DNA of 64,000 nucleotides from Parietaria judaica (GCA_954871525.1 OX940861.1:10338842-10402841); one strand, 5' to 3'; positions 30,001-41,309 are shown, numbered from the stretch's first letter. Notes: generated by a model not told the origin, from the letters alone. Made by a program: numbers and translations.

Positions 30001-33000
30001 TGGGGGTTCGTGGAAGCAATGTTGCATCGGATGGGGTTTGGGCCGCGAATCCTAGCCGTTGTACGGGATTGTATTTCGACACCGGTCTTCTCCGTCGTCC
30101 TCAACGGAAGAGCCGGAAACTTCTTCTCGCCGACCCGCGGACTCCGGCAAGGCTGCCCTTTGTCGCCGTACCTCTTCCTAGTTGCGCGGAGGGCCTTTCC
30201 GCGCTCATCCGGGGGCAAGAGAAGCTTGGACTCCTACGCGGTTTCGCGTGCCATCGGGAAGCCCCGCCGGTGACACATCTTCTCTTCGCGGACGATTGTA
30301 TCATCTTCGGGGAGGCGAGTGTCGGGTGCGGCCAAGCTATTAGCGGGGTCCTCAAAGTCTACGAGAAGGGGACGGGACAAACCGTTAACGCGGAGAAGTC
30401 CATGGTGAGCTTTTCACGGAACGTGGCCGAGGCACATGGTGGATCAATCTCTCGGGTGCTTGGTATGCGGGCCGTTCCGGATCTCGAGTCTTATCTCGGG
30501 CTTCCAATACACGTTGGCCAAAACAAGTGCGCTGTCTTTAGCAAGATCACGAGCCGGGTCAAGAAGCATCTCGGGACGTGGAAAGCAAAGTTCTTCTCGG
30601 CCGGGGGACGGGAAGTCTTGATCAAATCAGTGGTGCAAGCCATCCCCACCTATCTCATGAGTCTTTTCCGGCTCCCTGTCCGCACCATCAAAGATCTTCA
30701 CGCTGTTACCGCTCGGTTTTGGTGGGGCGGGTCGGAGGAGTCGAGAAAGATTCATTGGCGAAGATGGGACGTTCTCGCAAAGCCGAAAGGGGATGGTGGT
30801 CTGGGCTTCAAGGACATGGGTGATTTCAACCGGGCCCTCGTAGCACGGCTTTCATGGCGGATCATCCAAAACCCCGGTTGTCTCTTAGCGCGGATTCTAA
30901 AAGCCAAGTACTACCCCGATACCTCGATCCTCGACTTCAATTGCAAGGGACGTTCCTCGTTCCTTTGCAAGAGTCTGTGTTGGGGACGAGATTTGCTTAG
31001 ACGCAGCACGAGATGGCAAATCGGGGACGGCAACGTACGGGTCCATGGCCAACCTTGGATCCCTCGGCCCGGGGCTTTCTTCGCCACCTCGGAGGTTCCG
31101 GACGACGGGTATCCGTGGCGGGTAGCAGATCTAGTCTCCCACGGCCATTGGGACCTTTCTCGGGTCGAGGCCCTCTTAACCTCTTACGATGCGGAGGCCG
31201 TCCTGAGGATCCCGGTGGGGAAGGGTCCAGATCGGCTTGTTTTGCACCACGAAGACAATGGGATCTACTCGGTGCGGTCCGGTTACCGACTAGCTAGGTC
31301 GGAAGCACGGAGCGGACCCTCGAGCTCGGGAAGGGGGGAGCCAAATTGGTGGAAAGCTTTGTGGGGTACGGTGATCCCCGCGAAGGTGAAGCACATGGTG
31401 TGGCGCGCGTGGTCGGAAGCTCTTCCGACCAACGGGGCACTTCGAATCCGAGGGGTAGACGTTCTACCCTTTTGCAATTTTTGCGGGGCACTCCCGGAGG
31501 ACGCCTCACATGCCGTCTGGGGGTGTGAGAGGGCCAAGGCCATTTGGGCATCATCGACGATCCACCAGTGGGTGGAAAAGACGGGGGAGATTCCGTTTCA
31601 GGAGTTGTGCTACCGGGCGCTCGAGAGTCTTTCCAAACCGCACTTCGAGCTCTTTTGCGGGCTAATTTGGGCGACGTGGTCCGATCGCAACCTTCGCCTA
31701 TTCGAGCACCGCGTACGGGCCCCAGAGGCTTGGGTGGAAGAAGTCGATGGATGGTTCACAAGTTTCAAGCGGTGTGCGCACACGACGGAGAATCACCGCT
31801 CGCCGAGGGAGGAGGTACCAAGGACTTGGTCCAGGCCAGTTGCAGGGAGCCTCAAGCTTAACGTAGATGCGGCTTGGGACAGGGAGACAGGACGGGCAGC
31901 GGTGGGAGCGGTTGTTCGAGACCACCTCGGTTGGGTCATGGGAGTCCTGGCTTCCTTGGTCGACCATGTCGACTCGGCTCTCACCGGAGAGTGCATTGCG
32001 ATGCGACGGGGGCTTCTCTTTGCTCGCGAACAGGGGTGGAGGATCGAGCATGTTGAGACGGATTGCTTGCGGGCCTCCCACCTCACCAAGGCACGAGACT
32101 CGTTGGGCTTGTAAGGCCCGATTATTGCGGAGGTGCGGGAGCTCAGCCGAGAGCTAGGCGGGACCGGAGAGTGGATATGGGTTCCACGGGAATGTAACGA
32201 GGTGGCCAATGCTTTGGCCAAGAGACGTCTCTTTTCTCTTTATTCGGACCTTATGTGTCCTTTTTGCCCGGAGTGGCTTGTAGCAACGGTGTTGAGGGAT
32301 TTTTCTCTCTAACTTTCTTGATTGAATGAAATCATTTTGCTTTCAAAAAAAAGAAATTCGTAGGCAGGTGACGCAGGTCTAAGCCTCTGTTGACGTGATT
32401 TTGATTTATTTTAATTTTAATATACACAGAGAAAAACAAGAGCAAGATCAAATTGAAGTCGAAGTTCAACGAGGTCGCGTTCAACGTTATGACGATGATC
32501 CTCGTCGGAAAGAGATTCTACGGCGAGTATGTAGAGGATGCCGCGGAGGCGAAGAAGATATACAAGGTGGTTCGGAAGGGCATCAAGCTCTGCGGCGCCA
32601 GGAATCTCGGGGATTTCTTGCCGTTTGTTCAGTGGCTCGACCTTCTGGGAACAGAGAGGAAGATGGTTCGGCTGATGAAGGAGCTGGACAAGTTCTTGCA
32701 GGATCTGGTCAACGAACGGCGAGGGGTGTCGTCGGAGAAGAAGTACGTCGTTGACGGCCTGTTGGCGATGCAGGAAGCCGAGCCGGAGACTTACACCGAC
32801 GAGATAATCAAGGGCATGGTTCTGGTAATATTCTAATTTAATACTCAATTAGTCAATGTACCTTTATTCTTGAGTTATATTCCCAATTCCATTAAAAATT
32901 ATGGGGAGCATATATAATAAAATCACAAAGATATAATGATATAATCGGGCCTTAATTTCTGATCATTCATTGATACCATTAGGTTGGCGTATCTTAGAAA

Positions 33001-33588
33001 ATCTGGCCGTTCTTAAATAAATAACGGACCCGATTTCAAATAAACATAAAATAAAAAAGTGTACTCTCGTTAAATAAGTTGGTGCTGGTTCTCACTACTT
33101 TGTCTTACCAGTGGACAGCACCGCGCGAGCGAAAATATCTCGTATAAATTTAAGTGAAATATTCGATATATTAATTTTTGAAATTACATGGTTATCGAAA
33201 CAGTCACATCCAAAGCGATTTCAACAATCATTGATTTATGCAAGTAATGTTATCGCCAATTATTTATGTAATATAAGTAGAATAACAAAAAGAAAATATA
33301 TTAAGAATAACAAATTAAAGAAAATTATTCCCAAAGACAAATCAAAGTACAAATTTGATGGTAAAAAAAAAAAAGGTATATATCAAATAAAATTGAGATA
33401 AAACATTTTTAGAGGGTTACAAAGGTGAAGAATCATATTGTAAATACTTTAAACATAGTTGAATATGGACTACTGCTCCAAGTATTATGTCAATATAAAT
33501 ATTATAAGTGTTAAGTTTCTTTTAATTATTCTTCTGCTTTTTGTCATAGTAATACAAAAAAAATATTTATTTATCTGCGAGTGGGATG

Positions 33589-33624
<36 letters not shown>

Positions 33625-34169
33625 GGAGTGGGAGTGGGGATGGGCTGATGGCATGATATAGTTTTTAATGACACCAAAAAGACACTTGATATATATTATT
33701 CTATAACACAACACTAAAATGTTAAATTTTGTATTTTGCCATTTTTTTTACATGGTTGTATTTTGCCATTGGTTCTTCTTTAATGACCGAAGTAATTATT
33801 GCATCAATATAAGTCTTGATTTTCAATATGTAACTAATAGCAGCATTAATGTAATCAATGCGTAATTCTGATTAATTTTCCTTAACCGTCATAGTTTTCC
33901 AAGTGTATAAAATTGATGCATATTAATTTGTAGATGAACAATTTAATGAGACATTAAATAAAATAATTTAAAAAAAAAAAATATGATTCACCGCTTAAAT
34001 GATAGTTTAAAATTTCTTTTATTTGAATAATTTATTTTGACACAAATCCTAAATCTAGTCGCACATATGCTAATATAATATGATAATATATTTTTAATTT
34101 GGTATGCACAAATATTATTTTTGCAAAATTAGGTCTGTAAATTGATTTGTATAAGGCTAATGCAAGAGG

Positions 34170-34229
<60 letters not shown>

Positions 34230-36378
34230 ATTTCGTTGTTTCTAATTATAGGAATGTTATATCAAAAAAATTTATTTTTTATGTACACTTATTATACGAC
34301 ATAATTAGTGATGTTAGAGTGCATTAAATTACCTATAACCTCTATGTTTTGTCACATGCCTGCCATTTAAGTGCAACAATTACAAGGATTAACATGGTAG
34401 GATAGTAGGATTAGCTTGGCATAATTGTAGATCATTCATCTTTAAAAAAAAAAAAATAGTTATTTCGAACTTCTAAAATTCTTCGATATTATAATTGGAT
34501 TCGATTTTCTGTTTGTGAAGATTATTTCGATTAAATAAAATCTAACACTTCTAAAATTTTGTTTTTATGTATTTTTTATTGACAATTTTGAAAAACAATA
34601 TACATCTGTTTCTTATTTTTATTTTATATATAAAAAAACAACAACTAAGATCGTACAAGGACCTTAATAGAACAATTGCTAGTTACTACCATAAGATAAG
34701 ATGGGAAACAAATTAATCAATGAATGAATGGATCGAGCATCACTCACTTGGTTAAATTTTTCATTAAAAAAATTACAAAAATCAGAAAAACAGGGATTGC
34801 TAATCATTTCCTTCTATCATGTCATCCTCAAGAGATTTGGCTTGGCTTTTATATATATATAGATTAGACATATATAGGTTATAATTCGTACATCCATACA
34901 CGCATACGCATAAGTGTCAGTACATATCCATGCAAAGACATAATACGCTTAAAATCCATCTCATTTAAGAATAGAAAAAAACAAATGCACTACTGCAGCG
35001 AGAGAGAGACATCACCAGTTCCGGAAAATTGCGGTTGGTTTTAGTCTGCGGCATAGAATTATCAAATGGAAATAAAAGGTTAACGTTATAATATATTATA
35101 ATAATTAAAAAATGAAAACAAACGGCTAACATATCAAAACCTAAAGTCGGTAACATATACCAACATGTTTATGAAAAATCAAGATAAACAAAATTCACAT
35201 ACCAAATCTGTCAATAATATGCAAGAGAGATGTTGGGTCGGTGAGCGGAAACAAATAGAAGACGGTGATACGTTTTCTTCAAAGTTTAAGTAGTCTAAAA
35301 CAATCGTAAAAATTAAACTGCAAATTATAAGAAAAAAATCACTTAACAAAACTTTGACGGAGAAAAATCAATACAAAGAAAAGAGGAAACATATCCAAAC
35401 TCAAAATTCACCTAGATTCTTGTTGGAGAAGTAGGGTCCCGATTGGAGCTGCAAATTCCTGGCTACAAATCTAATACAAACTTATACAAACATAATCACA
35501 AAACTTAAAAATTCATCACCAGCACAATCACTAACACCTGAAGAATATTTCTCTGTCGTTTATATATATATATATATTTATTGAATCTATTGTCATTTAC
35601 TACACCTGAAGAATATTTATCTGTCGTTTAAAATTGAGGTCTTGTCGTTCGGTTCTGAAATGTAGTGTTGGTCATGTACTCTATATAAGTATATACTTTT
35701 TTCAGCAGAGTGTCCTTTTTTTTATATAGTTTTATTAGTTTTTTATGAGTGACAAATTTGAACGTTTTTGTCATTCTCCAGCTTCTACTCGTCGCGGGGA
35801 CTGACACTGCCTCGTCGACAATGGAGTGGGCAATGTCGCTTCTCCTAAACCACCCCGACAAGATGGCCCGAGTCAAAGCCGAGGTAGACACCGCGACCGA
35901 GCATGGCTACACACTAACCGAGCACGAGTTGCCGATGTTGAGCTACCTCCAGAGTGTCATCAACGAAGCGCACCGCCTCTACCCCCCGGTCCCAATGCTA
36001 GTGGCACACGAGTCGTCCGGCCCCTGCACTGTCGGCGGCTACGACGTGCCAGCTGGCACCATGCTGCTGGTCAACGCATGGGCGATTCACAGGGACCCAC
36101 GAGTGTGGGACAACCCTACGAGGTTCGTACCGGAGAGGTTCGAGCGGTGGAGCGATGATGGGTTTCGGTTGATCCCGTTCGGCGCTGGGAGGAGGGGCTG
36201 CCCAGGGGCCGCACTGGGGAACCGGGTGGTGGGATTGACGTTGGGCTCTCTGATTAAGTCGTTTGATTGGGAGAGAGTTGGGGATGCAGAAGTGGACATG
36301 AGCGAAGGGATAGGGCTTTCCATGCCCAAGGCAGTGCCTTTGGAGGCCCTTTGTTCTCCGCGCCATTTGGTTGAGTAG
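27024..36378 (+). CDS. CYP81: CYP81-like cytochrome P450 gene B, intact frame with LINE in intron 1
   Basis: Exons 27024-27540, 32430-32824 and 35782-36378 join in frame to 502 residues. Intron 1 is 4.9 kb and intron 2 nearly 3 kb. Motifs are complete: membrane anchor, hinge PPPSPPAFPVIGH, WRNLRRIM, AGTDT (309-313), EAHR (366-369), PERF, and FGAGRRGCPG with heme-ligand Cys444. It is a tandem relative of gene A, and the last 227 bp of exon 2 with the donor are almost identical to gene A. Splice sites and phase equal those of gene A. The leader before the ATG resembles that of pseudogene 1 (gatcacaac, ccaaaacacacacaa). Whether the long intron 1 is spliced efficiently cannot be seen from DNA. 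Confidence 0.9.
27941..28210 (+). CDS. short LINE open frame overlapping ORF2 start
   Basis: An 89-codon frame in the LINE leader whose TGA stop overlaps the ORF2 start in ATGA (28207-28210). The sequence (for example KGKQRGEIKLGLRP) does not show the RNA-binding or zinc-knuckle features of a complete plant L1 ORF1. It may be the remaining tail of ORF1 or chance; the overlap is the main reason to list it. Confidence 0.35.
   Translation: MHMKLQVRMTHFIETLSRLGLYRLSGVNPCDSLSLCYSGILSGGRISFPGPCNPSMGVMDPKGKQRGEIKLGLRPVISAARQGRAGREQ
28207..32312 (+). pseudogene. LINE ORF2: endonuclease, reverse transcriptase, RNase H (broken)
   Basis: The apurinic-type endonuclease domain (MKILCWNVRGL, SETK, SRLDRA, GSDHRAL) comes first. 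Then comes reverse transcriptase (KAPGPDGFHAIFF, FRPISLCNVLLK, KLDMSKAYDRVEW, GLRQGCPLSPYLF, LLFADDCIIFG), a zinc-like CNFCGALPEDASHAVWGC block, and RNase H (LNVDAAWDRETG, ECNEVANALAKR). It is disabled by a 1-bp deletion near 30184, which shifts the RT frame before the CAEGLSAL block, and by TAA at 32112-32114 inside RNase H. The endonuclease motif usually GDFNE is GYFNE, losing a catalytic Asp. The copy is therefore immobile. Confidence 0.93.
32829..35781 (+). other. intron 2 of P450 gene B
   Basis: Mostly AT-rich and without a gene. It holds a gagagt-type hexamer microsatellite (33590-33645), a long TA run (34171-34227) and a smaller one at 35560. A short duplication, acacctgaagaatattt followed by ctgtcgttta, occurs near 35536 and 35603. 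The insertion history is not resolved. The acceptor is ctccag at 35776-35781. Confidence 0.7.
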
Positions 36379-37417
36379 AATAGCTTTAAAGCGTTTTTCA
36401 GTCTGAATAATGCCTTAATAATGTGTTCGGTCGCAACACAATAGTATGGGAGACTCGGAGACTCTGATCAAGAATAAAAAATAAACAAGTTTTATTGTAA
36501 ATATTTTGCTCGTTGAAAATGATTTTTTTTTTTCGTGTTATTAGACTACCTAGAATAAATAGTCTTTGTTATATCTTTTTTGGTCTTTCTACTAATTTAA
36601 CGGTAAAGTCTAAGGTGATTAAACAACGATGCCATGCGTGTGAATTTACCTCTTTTAACGATGTTTACGGCAAAAATAATTATAGATTTGATGAAAGAAT
36701 AAATTATAGGGTAAGTGAGCCAAATGCCCATTTGTGACTCAAGGTTTCAAAAAAAAATGCCAATTTCTATTTATGGTAATCTAAACAACCCATTAATTAA
36801 AATATGGACCAATATACCCTTTTAATTAATTAATATTTAGCATTTAAATTATGTTTAAAATTAATTAATAATTGGAATTAAATAATAAAATCAAAATAAT
36901 TTTTTCCCTTAAATGTAGCTAAATAGAATAACTGATTAATCTTAATCATTCCTTAATTATTTTTAAATTTTTTCTCCCTATTAATAAGTATGCTAACGAA
37001 TACCAAACTGTATATATAAACCAATATCAAATTGTAAATTTATTTACCAAAATTGTATATGTATATACCAATACTTAATGCGGGGAGTGCTTGTGCAAAT
37101 CGTAAATATCAACACGAATTTAGTATATGTATATACCAATATAAAACTGTAAATTTAATTACCAAAATTGTATATTTATACTTAATACGGGGATATTTTG
37201 TACAAATCGTAAATATCAATATGAATTTAGTACATGTATATACCATTATCAAACTGTAAATTTAATTACCAAAATTGTATATGTATATACCAAATCTTAA
37301 TACGGGGACTGCTTGTGTGAATCGTACTGCTTGTGTGAATCGTAAATATCAACATGAATTCGATATATGTATATACCAATATCAAACTGTAAATATATTT
37401 ACGAAATTTTATTAACG

Positions 37418-37567
37418 TACGATGGAGCGCTCGGCAACGACATCGCCATAGTCAGAGCAGGACATCATGGCGCCGGCTCCGGCGAGCTGGTCGGCGGTGC
37501 GGACGCGGTTGAGGAGCGCGAGCTGGAGCTTGTGAACGACATCCTTGACGGAAATCGGAGGTGGTTT
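37418..37567 (-). pseudogene. RPAP2-like (RNA Pol II CTD phosphatase) N-terminal fragment, captured
   Basis: The minus-strand frame reads PPPISVKDVVHKLQLALLNR, then ADQLAGAGAMMSCSDYGD and VVAERSIV. This resembles the N-terminal region of plant RPAP2/Rtr1-type phosphatases, just before their zinc-finger domain (VKDAVxKLQLSLL...SRSDYEDVVTERSI). It follows the fructokinase piece on the same strand but in another frame. It is only about 50 codons. The identification is by remembered family wording and should be treated as likely, not certain. Confidence 0.6.
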
Positions 37568-37638
37568 TGGGTCGCGACTCTTGTCGGTTGTTGTCGTCCA
37601 ACCTCCTCGGCCGCCGCGCCCACGGTTGTCGTGCCCAC

Positions 37639-38011
37639 GGTCGTATCCACAGCCTTCACATGGAAAGCTTCCACTGTCCCATGGAAGTTCTGTAATTTTC
37701 AAAATCACAAACAATAATTATTAATTATTGATCGAGAAATAAAGTAAATGACAAGTATTAATGTTTAGTGCAAGTTTATACCTTAGTGTAGTACCGGCAG
37801 CCGTGCTCGCCGAGGGTGACGAGGAGGAGCTTGAGGTTGTCGTGCCACAGCGACATTGCTGATTCATCGTCGATCTTGTCGCTTCCGGTGAGGAACTCGA
37901 GCTCGTTGTTGCTGACCTTGATGAGGTCGGCCTTGTCCCAGATGCTCAGGATCTGCTCGCGCGCCTCCTCGGGAGACGGCCACAGCGGCAGCCTCAAGTT
38001 GGGGTCGTACG
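37639..38011 (-). pseudogene. fructokinase (pfkB family) fragment: exon-intron-exon, captured
   Basis: On the minus strand, 38011-37782 reads [18 protein letters not shown], then [18 protein letters not shown] and [16 protein letters not shown], the central sugar-kinase region of plant fructokinases. A GT donor and a 92-bp AT-rich intron follow. The AG acceptor leads to NFHGTVEAFHVKAVDTT (37689-37639). The next expected block, GAGDSF, holding the catalytic Asp, is replaced by unrelated sequence. The N-terminus and C-terminus are missing. Retention of the intron shows capture of genomic DNA rather than a retrocopy. Confidence 0.9.
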
Positions 38012-38303
38012 AGAGAGAGAGAAATCAGAGTGAGAAGGAGAGGGAGAGAGAGAGATAGATTTAAAATCAGATAAATATGGGAGGGAATAATTCCACCTTA
38101 ATTTTAGGAAAATCAAATTTTGAAATTAACCTAAATAATTAATAATTAATTAACGAAATTAAAAAATATATATAATTAATATCAAGGTTATAATGGTCCA
38201 AAATTTATTAAAAATGGGCATAAATGAATTAATTGAAACTATGAGTATTTCTCTTAAACCTTGAATGAATTTTGGGCATTTCATGGGTTTTTCTTAAATT
38301 ATA

Positions 38304-39016
38304 AGTATTTAATATATATATATATATATATATTTAGTACTTATGATTTTCTCTTTTGACACATTAAGTAAAGACCACGAGCCCATTAAAAAAAAAAACA
38401 GCATCAATTTTTTTTTTAAGTATTTTTGCATGGATATTCTGTAAATGTACAAGTTTATAACAAATTAAATTACTGAGGATCTGGGAAGGGGAGAAAATTT
38501 GTCAAATCTGGTTACCCCGTCCCGACTTAACATATTTTTGATTGGTTTTGACCTGCCGGAACAATTTGCCTTATTGCGAAATTCTGGTATTTGTAATTGC
38601 AGGCTTAATGAGACGTAGATACTGATTGAGTCATTATAAGAGTATTAAATACTAAAAAGTTGTTAATTGATAGAATGAAATTGGCCCTAATGCTTTAAAT
38701 TTGGATAATATAGTGGATAGCATATGTTAACTTTTACAATTAAGGGCTGATACAAAGTTGCATCCATGAATAAATAAATTAAATTTGCATCCTTTTTTGT
38801 GAAATTTACTGCAAAGTCTTACACTAATAAGCTTTCTTAATCTTATTGAATTATTCTGTTAAAATCTAATTTTGTTTCTTCCAAACAGCAGTCTGTCCTT
38901 TAAAATGCAAAGTTTCTTATTCTTTAACGGTGTTTTTATTTATTTTAAATTTTAATAGAAATGTACCATAATATATTTTATTCCATTTATAAGGAACAAT
39001 ACATTTAAATTTTAAC
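38304..39016. other. intergenic AT-rich DNA
   Basis: No gene. It contains a TA run at 38311-38332 and poly(A/T) stretches; no element boundary was found. Confidence 0.5.
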
Positions 39017-39017
39017 C

Positions 39018-39192
39018 AAGCAAGCTTGGCGTAGTGCTAACACCACTACACTTTTATTCAAGAAGTCACAAGTTCAAATCTCGGACTCAAATGAGTGCCT
39101 CATTTACATATGTAAATTTGGCCAATAACGTCACCTGTTCTTACACTGAATGTATCTAATAATGCGCGATAGTGTCACCCTATTCAAAAAAG
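39018..39192 (+). mobile_element. tRNA-derived SINE
   Basis: The head aagcaagcttggcgtagtgc holds an A-box-like tggcgtagtgc (39027-39037) and an exact B-box match gttcaaatc (39073-39081), 36 bp apart. A non-tRNA body follows and ends in attcaaaaaag. Size and order suit a plant SINE. Target duplications are not evident. Confidence 0.65.
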
Positions 39193-39521
39193 ATAAAATA
39201 AGGAATAAAAAGAACAAGGAATAACACATTTTATTAAGATTTAAAGCACAAAACAAAATTATTAGAGGCTGACCATTCCGCAATTAACCACCTTAATGCA
39301 AATAGTAATAACTTCTAAGCTAACCAATTCCTTTACTTGCTATCTCGTCACCTGCCAGTGGGCCCCACCTAATTACTTCGATTTCGTATTTTTTCAATTA
39401 ATCTATGGTTTTTATTTATTTGTAAAGTAAATGCAATGCCCATTTCTCCAAGCCAGAAATAAAGCCCGATCATTCACTCTACAGCAATAAAAGCTCAGAG
39501 AAAATCGCCGTCTAATTAACA
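39193..39521 (+). promoter_or_regulatory. promoter and leader region of the WPP gene
   Basis: AT-rich upstream sequence of the WPP-domain gene. A TATA-like aataaaag at 39486-39493 is only about 30 bp before the ATG, so the true start site is unclear. gggcccc at 39361-39366 lies in a small GC-richer patch. Confidence 0.35.
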
Positions 39522-39935
39522 ATGGCCGAACCAGAGAGTCCACCACCACCAACACCGTCTCAGCCGGAGCCAGAAGACTCGCCCGCCATTGACGAGCTTC
39601 CCAAAGCCACCGCCGGAGCGAAGATGAGCTTCAGCATTTGGCCGCCGGCGGAGCGCACGCGCCAGGCCGTGGTGGCGCGCCTGGTGGAGACGCTCTCGGC
39701 GCCCTCCGTCCTCTCCAAGCGCTACGGCACGCTCTCCCAGGACGAGGCCTCCTCGGCCGCGCGCGCGATCGAGGACGAGGCCTTCGCCGTCGCCGCGGCC
39801 TCCGCCGAGTCCGACGACGACGGGATCCAGATCCTGCAGGTCTACTCCAAGGAGATCAGCAAGAGAATGCTCGACGCCGTCAAGGCCAGGAGCGCCTCCG
39901 CCGAGGATCCCAAGGTTGAGACCGAAGCTTCTTGA
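39522..39935 (+). CDS. WPP-domain protein, MFP1 attachment factor 1 (MAF1)-like
   Basis: A complete intronless frame of 137 residues. After a Pro/Glu-rich N-terminus (1-34) comes the WPP domain: FSIWPP (WPP at 40-42), TRQAVVARLVETLS, SVLSKRYGTLSQDEA, and SDDDGIQILQVYSKEISKRM to about 120. A short acidic tail follows. In plants, WPP proteins of this size (MAF1, WPP1/2) sit at the nuclear envelope and Golgi and are linked to nuclear-pore tethering of RanGAP, which shares the domain, and to cell division in roots. The GC-rich coding region stands out from AT-rich flanks. No long coiled coil or membrane segment is present, which excludes WIT/WIP proteins. It looks intact. Confidence 0.92.
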   Translation: MAEPESPPPPTPSQPEPEDSPAIDELPKATAGAKMSFSIWPPAERTRQAVVARLVETLSAPSVLSKRYGTLSQDEASSAARAIEDEAFAVAAASAESDDDGIQILQVYSKEISKRMLDAVKARSASAEDPKVETEAS

Positions 39936-40789
39936 TTGATCTGATCTCTCCGATTCCTGCTTTCTAGGGCTTTTTTGTAGCTTCGATCTACTGTTTGTCG
40001 AATGGTGCATTTAGGGTTTCAGATGTGCTTTCCGAGATCTGTTTTTGTACCTGCTTAATCTGGAGTGTTATTTACTACTGATGATGCCTATATAACCAAT
40101 TTGATCGTCGTCTTAACGTGCTTCAATTTCTCTCTTTCCCTGTTTATTATTATTATTCAAATCTCTGGTTTTCCTCATTGATGGTACGGATCGTTGATCA
40201 AGAATCCACTACATGATTTGATTGGGTGATTTGATTGATTCTTGAACCAGTTTGTGTTCTTACATGGTGAATGATTGATGTTATGCTAACTTCATTAGCG
40301 TAAGGTTGTTCATTTGACTGATTGTCTCGTTGACGAGCTACGAGATTAACGTTTGATTAAGCTCGTTGACGGACGTTTTTCGTATTGAATTCTCGGAGGC
40401 CTGGCCTAGTGATTGCTATTAAAGTTAAGATGGGTCATTCATTATCAATGGCGTGATTTTAATCCATTTTAATGATTGCTGGGTTATATGTTTTGATGCC
40501 ATTCTTTGAATTCTGAAACACACTTAATGAGGGGCTTGTGCTTATGATTCGTAGTCTCTGCTTTTAATACTGAGTTATGGAAACTGATTCTCGTTAGCTG
40601 TGTGGGATTTTGATTCTCTCGCTTTTTTATGTTTGTTGAGGAGAACAGATTCAGACAGTCATCGAGCTCAAACATACTCATCTTTTTCTTTTACTCTTTA
40701 ATCATCGGTCTTTACTTATTTTTTTCCTTTTATTTTTGCTTAGTACCCTTATCGTTTTCTAAAGTTGCAACTTGCTCCCCAAGCTTTCA
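39936..40789. other. 3' flank of the WPP gene
   Basis: Likely holds the 3' untranslated region (first ~200 bp). No other gene was recognised. The remainder is ordinary AT-rich DNA. Confidence 0.5.
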
Positions 40790-41309
40790 GTAAGATCAAA
40801 CTTACGTTCTTGCACCTTCACGTACGAATCCTCAGCGAACTTATATATCGCTCTGGCTCGCTCGGTCTCCTTGCAACTTCCCTTGAACTCCGCAAACGCC
40901 TAGTACGGAAGCTGTGCCTTGTTATCCTCGTTCTCCACCGCTCTCTCTTACACGGATCTGCAATGAGAGACCTCTTCGTTCTTTATCTCGAATTTGGCGA
41001 ACCGAATCCACGCACTAACCTTTGATTATCACCCTAGCTCGTTCGAAGTCCTGCAATTCCTCATACTGCACGTGTGTGATGCTTTCGCTGATGGTCCCAT
41101 GCCTTTGGGGAATGAGGGCCTCGAACTCCTTGTGGAGGTAGTAGTCACCGAGCTTGCTGGCTCGGTGATATTCTTGCGGAGGATGTGCTTGGTGATGATC
41201 TGGATCAGCGCTGGAGTTTTATTCTTGAAGTGAAATCGGACGCGGGAGCTTAACCTCTGTCTTTGCGTGTAAGGTTTCCCAACGCCAGATTGGAATCTCT
41301 GCCTGCCAT
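40790..41309 (-). pseudogene. crooked neck-like (CRNKL1/CLF1/SYF3) pseudogene fragment
   Basis: On the minus strand, in changing frames, the sequence reads MAGRDSNLALGNLTRKD from an ATG at 41309, then KNKTPALIQII, LGDYYLHKEFEALI, DFERARVI, AWIRFAKFEIKNEE and TERARAIYKFA. This is the N-terminus and HAT-repeat wording of the splicing factor crooked neck, in the right order but with several frameshifts, stops and a large internal deletion. No introns separate the blocks, so it may be a processed copy. It cannot encode a functional tetratricopeptide-like scaffold. Confidence 0.8.

Larger units (their letters stand above)
27609..32351 (+). mobile_element. L1-type LINE in intron 1 of P450 gene B
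   Basis: A 4.74-kb insertion in the sense direction, ending in a short poly(A) tail after aatgaaatcattttgctttc. An exact 16-bp target duplication, agaaattcgtaggcag, flanks it at 27593-27608 and 32352-32367. Without it intron 1 would be about 130 bp. A long target duplication and A-tail are hallmarks of target-primed reverse transcription. The element has about 600 bp of leader, one long ORF2-type region, and no recognisable full ORF1. Confidence 0.95.
36709..38294. mobile_element. Pack-MULE-like element with captured fructokinase and RPAP2 pieces
   Basis: A 1,586-bp insert with an exact 9-bp duplication taaattata at 36700-36708 and 38295-38303. The ends are related inverted repeats (gggtaagtgagccaaatgcc and, in reverse, aaacccatgaaatgccca; then caaggttt on both arms). 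The left part holds a ~120-bp degenerate repeat (about 37010-37410) around aattgtatatgtatatacca. The right interior is GC-rich and carries gene pieces on the minus strand. Family members lie at about 17095-18560 and 15054. It begins about 330 bp downstream of P450 gene B. Confidence 0.85.

Noticed and set aside
29427..30027. minus-strand open frames of 138 and 155 codons
   Set aside because: Shadows of the LINE reverse transcriptase in GC-rich DNA.
33590..33645. Ser-Glu-rich reading frame in intron 2 of P450 gene B
   Set aside because: It is translation of a gagagt-type microsatellite, not a protein.
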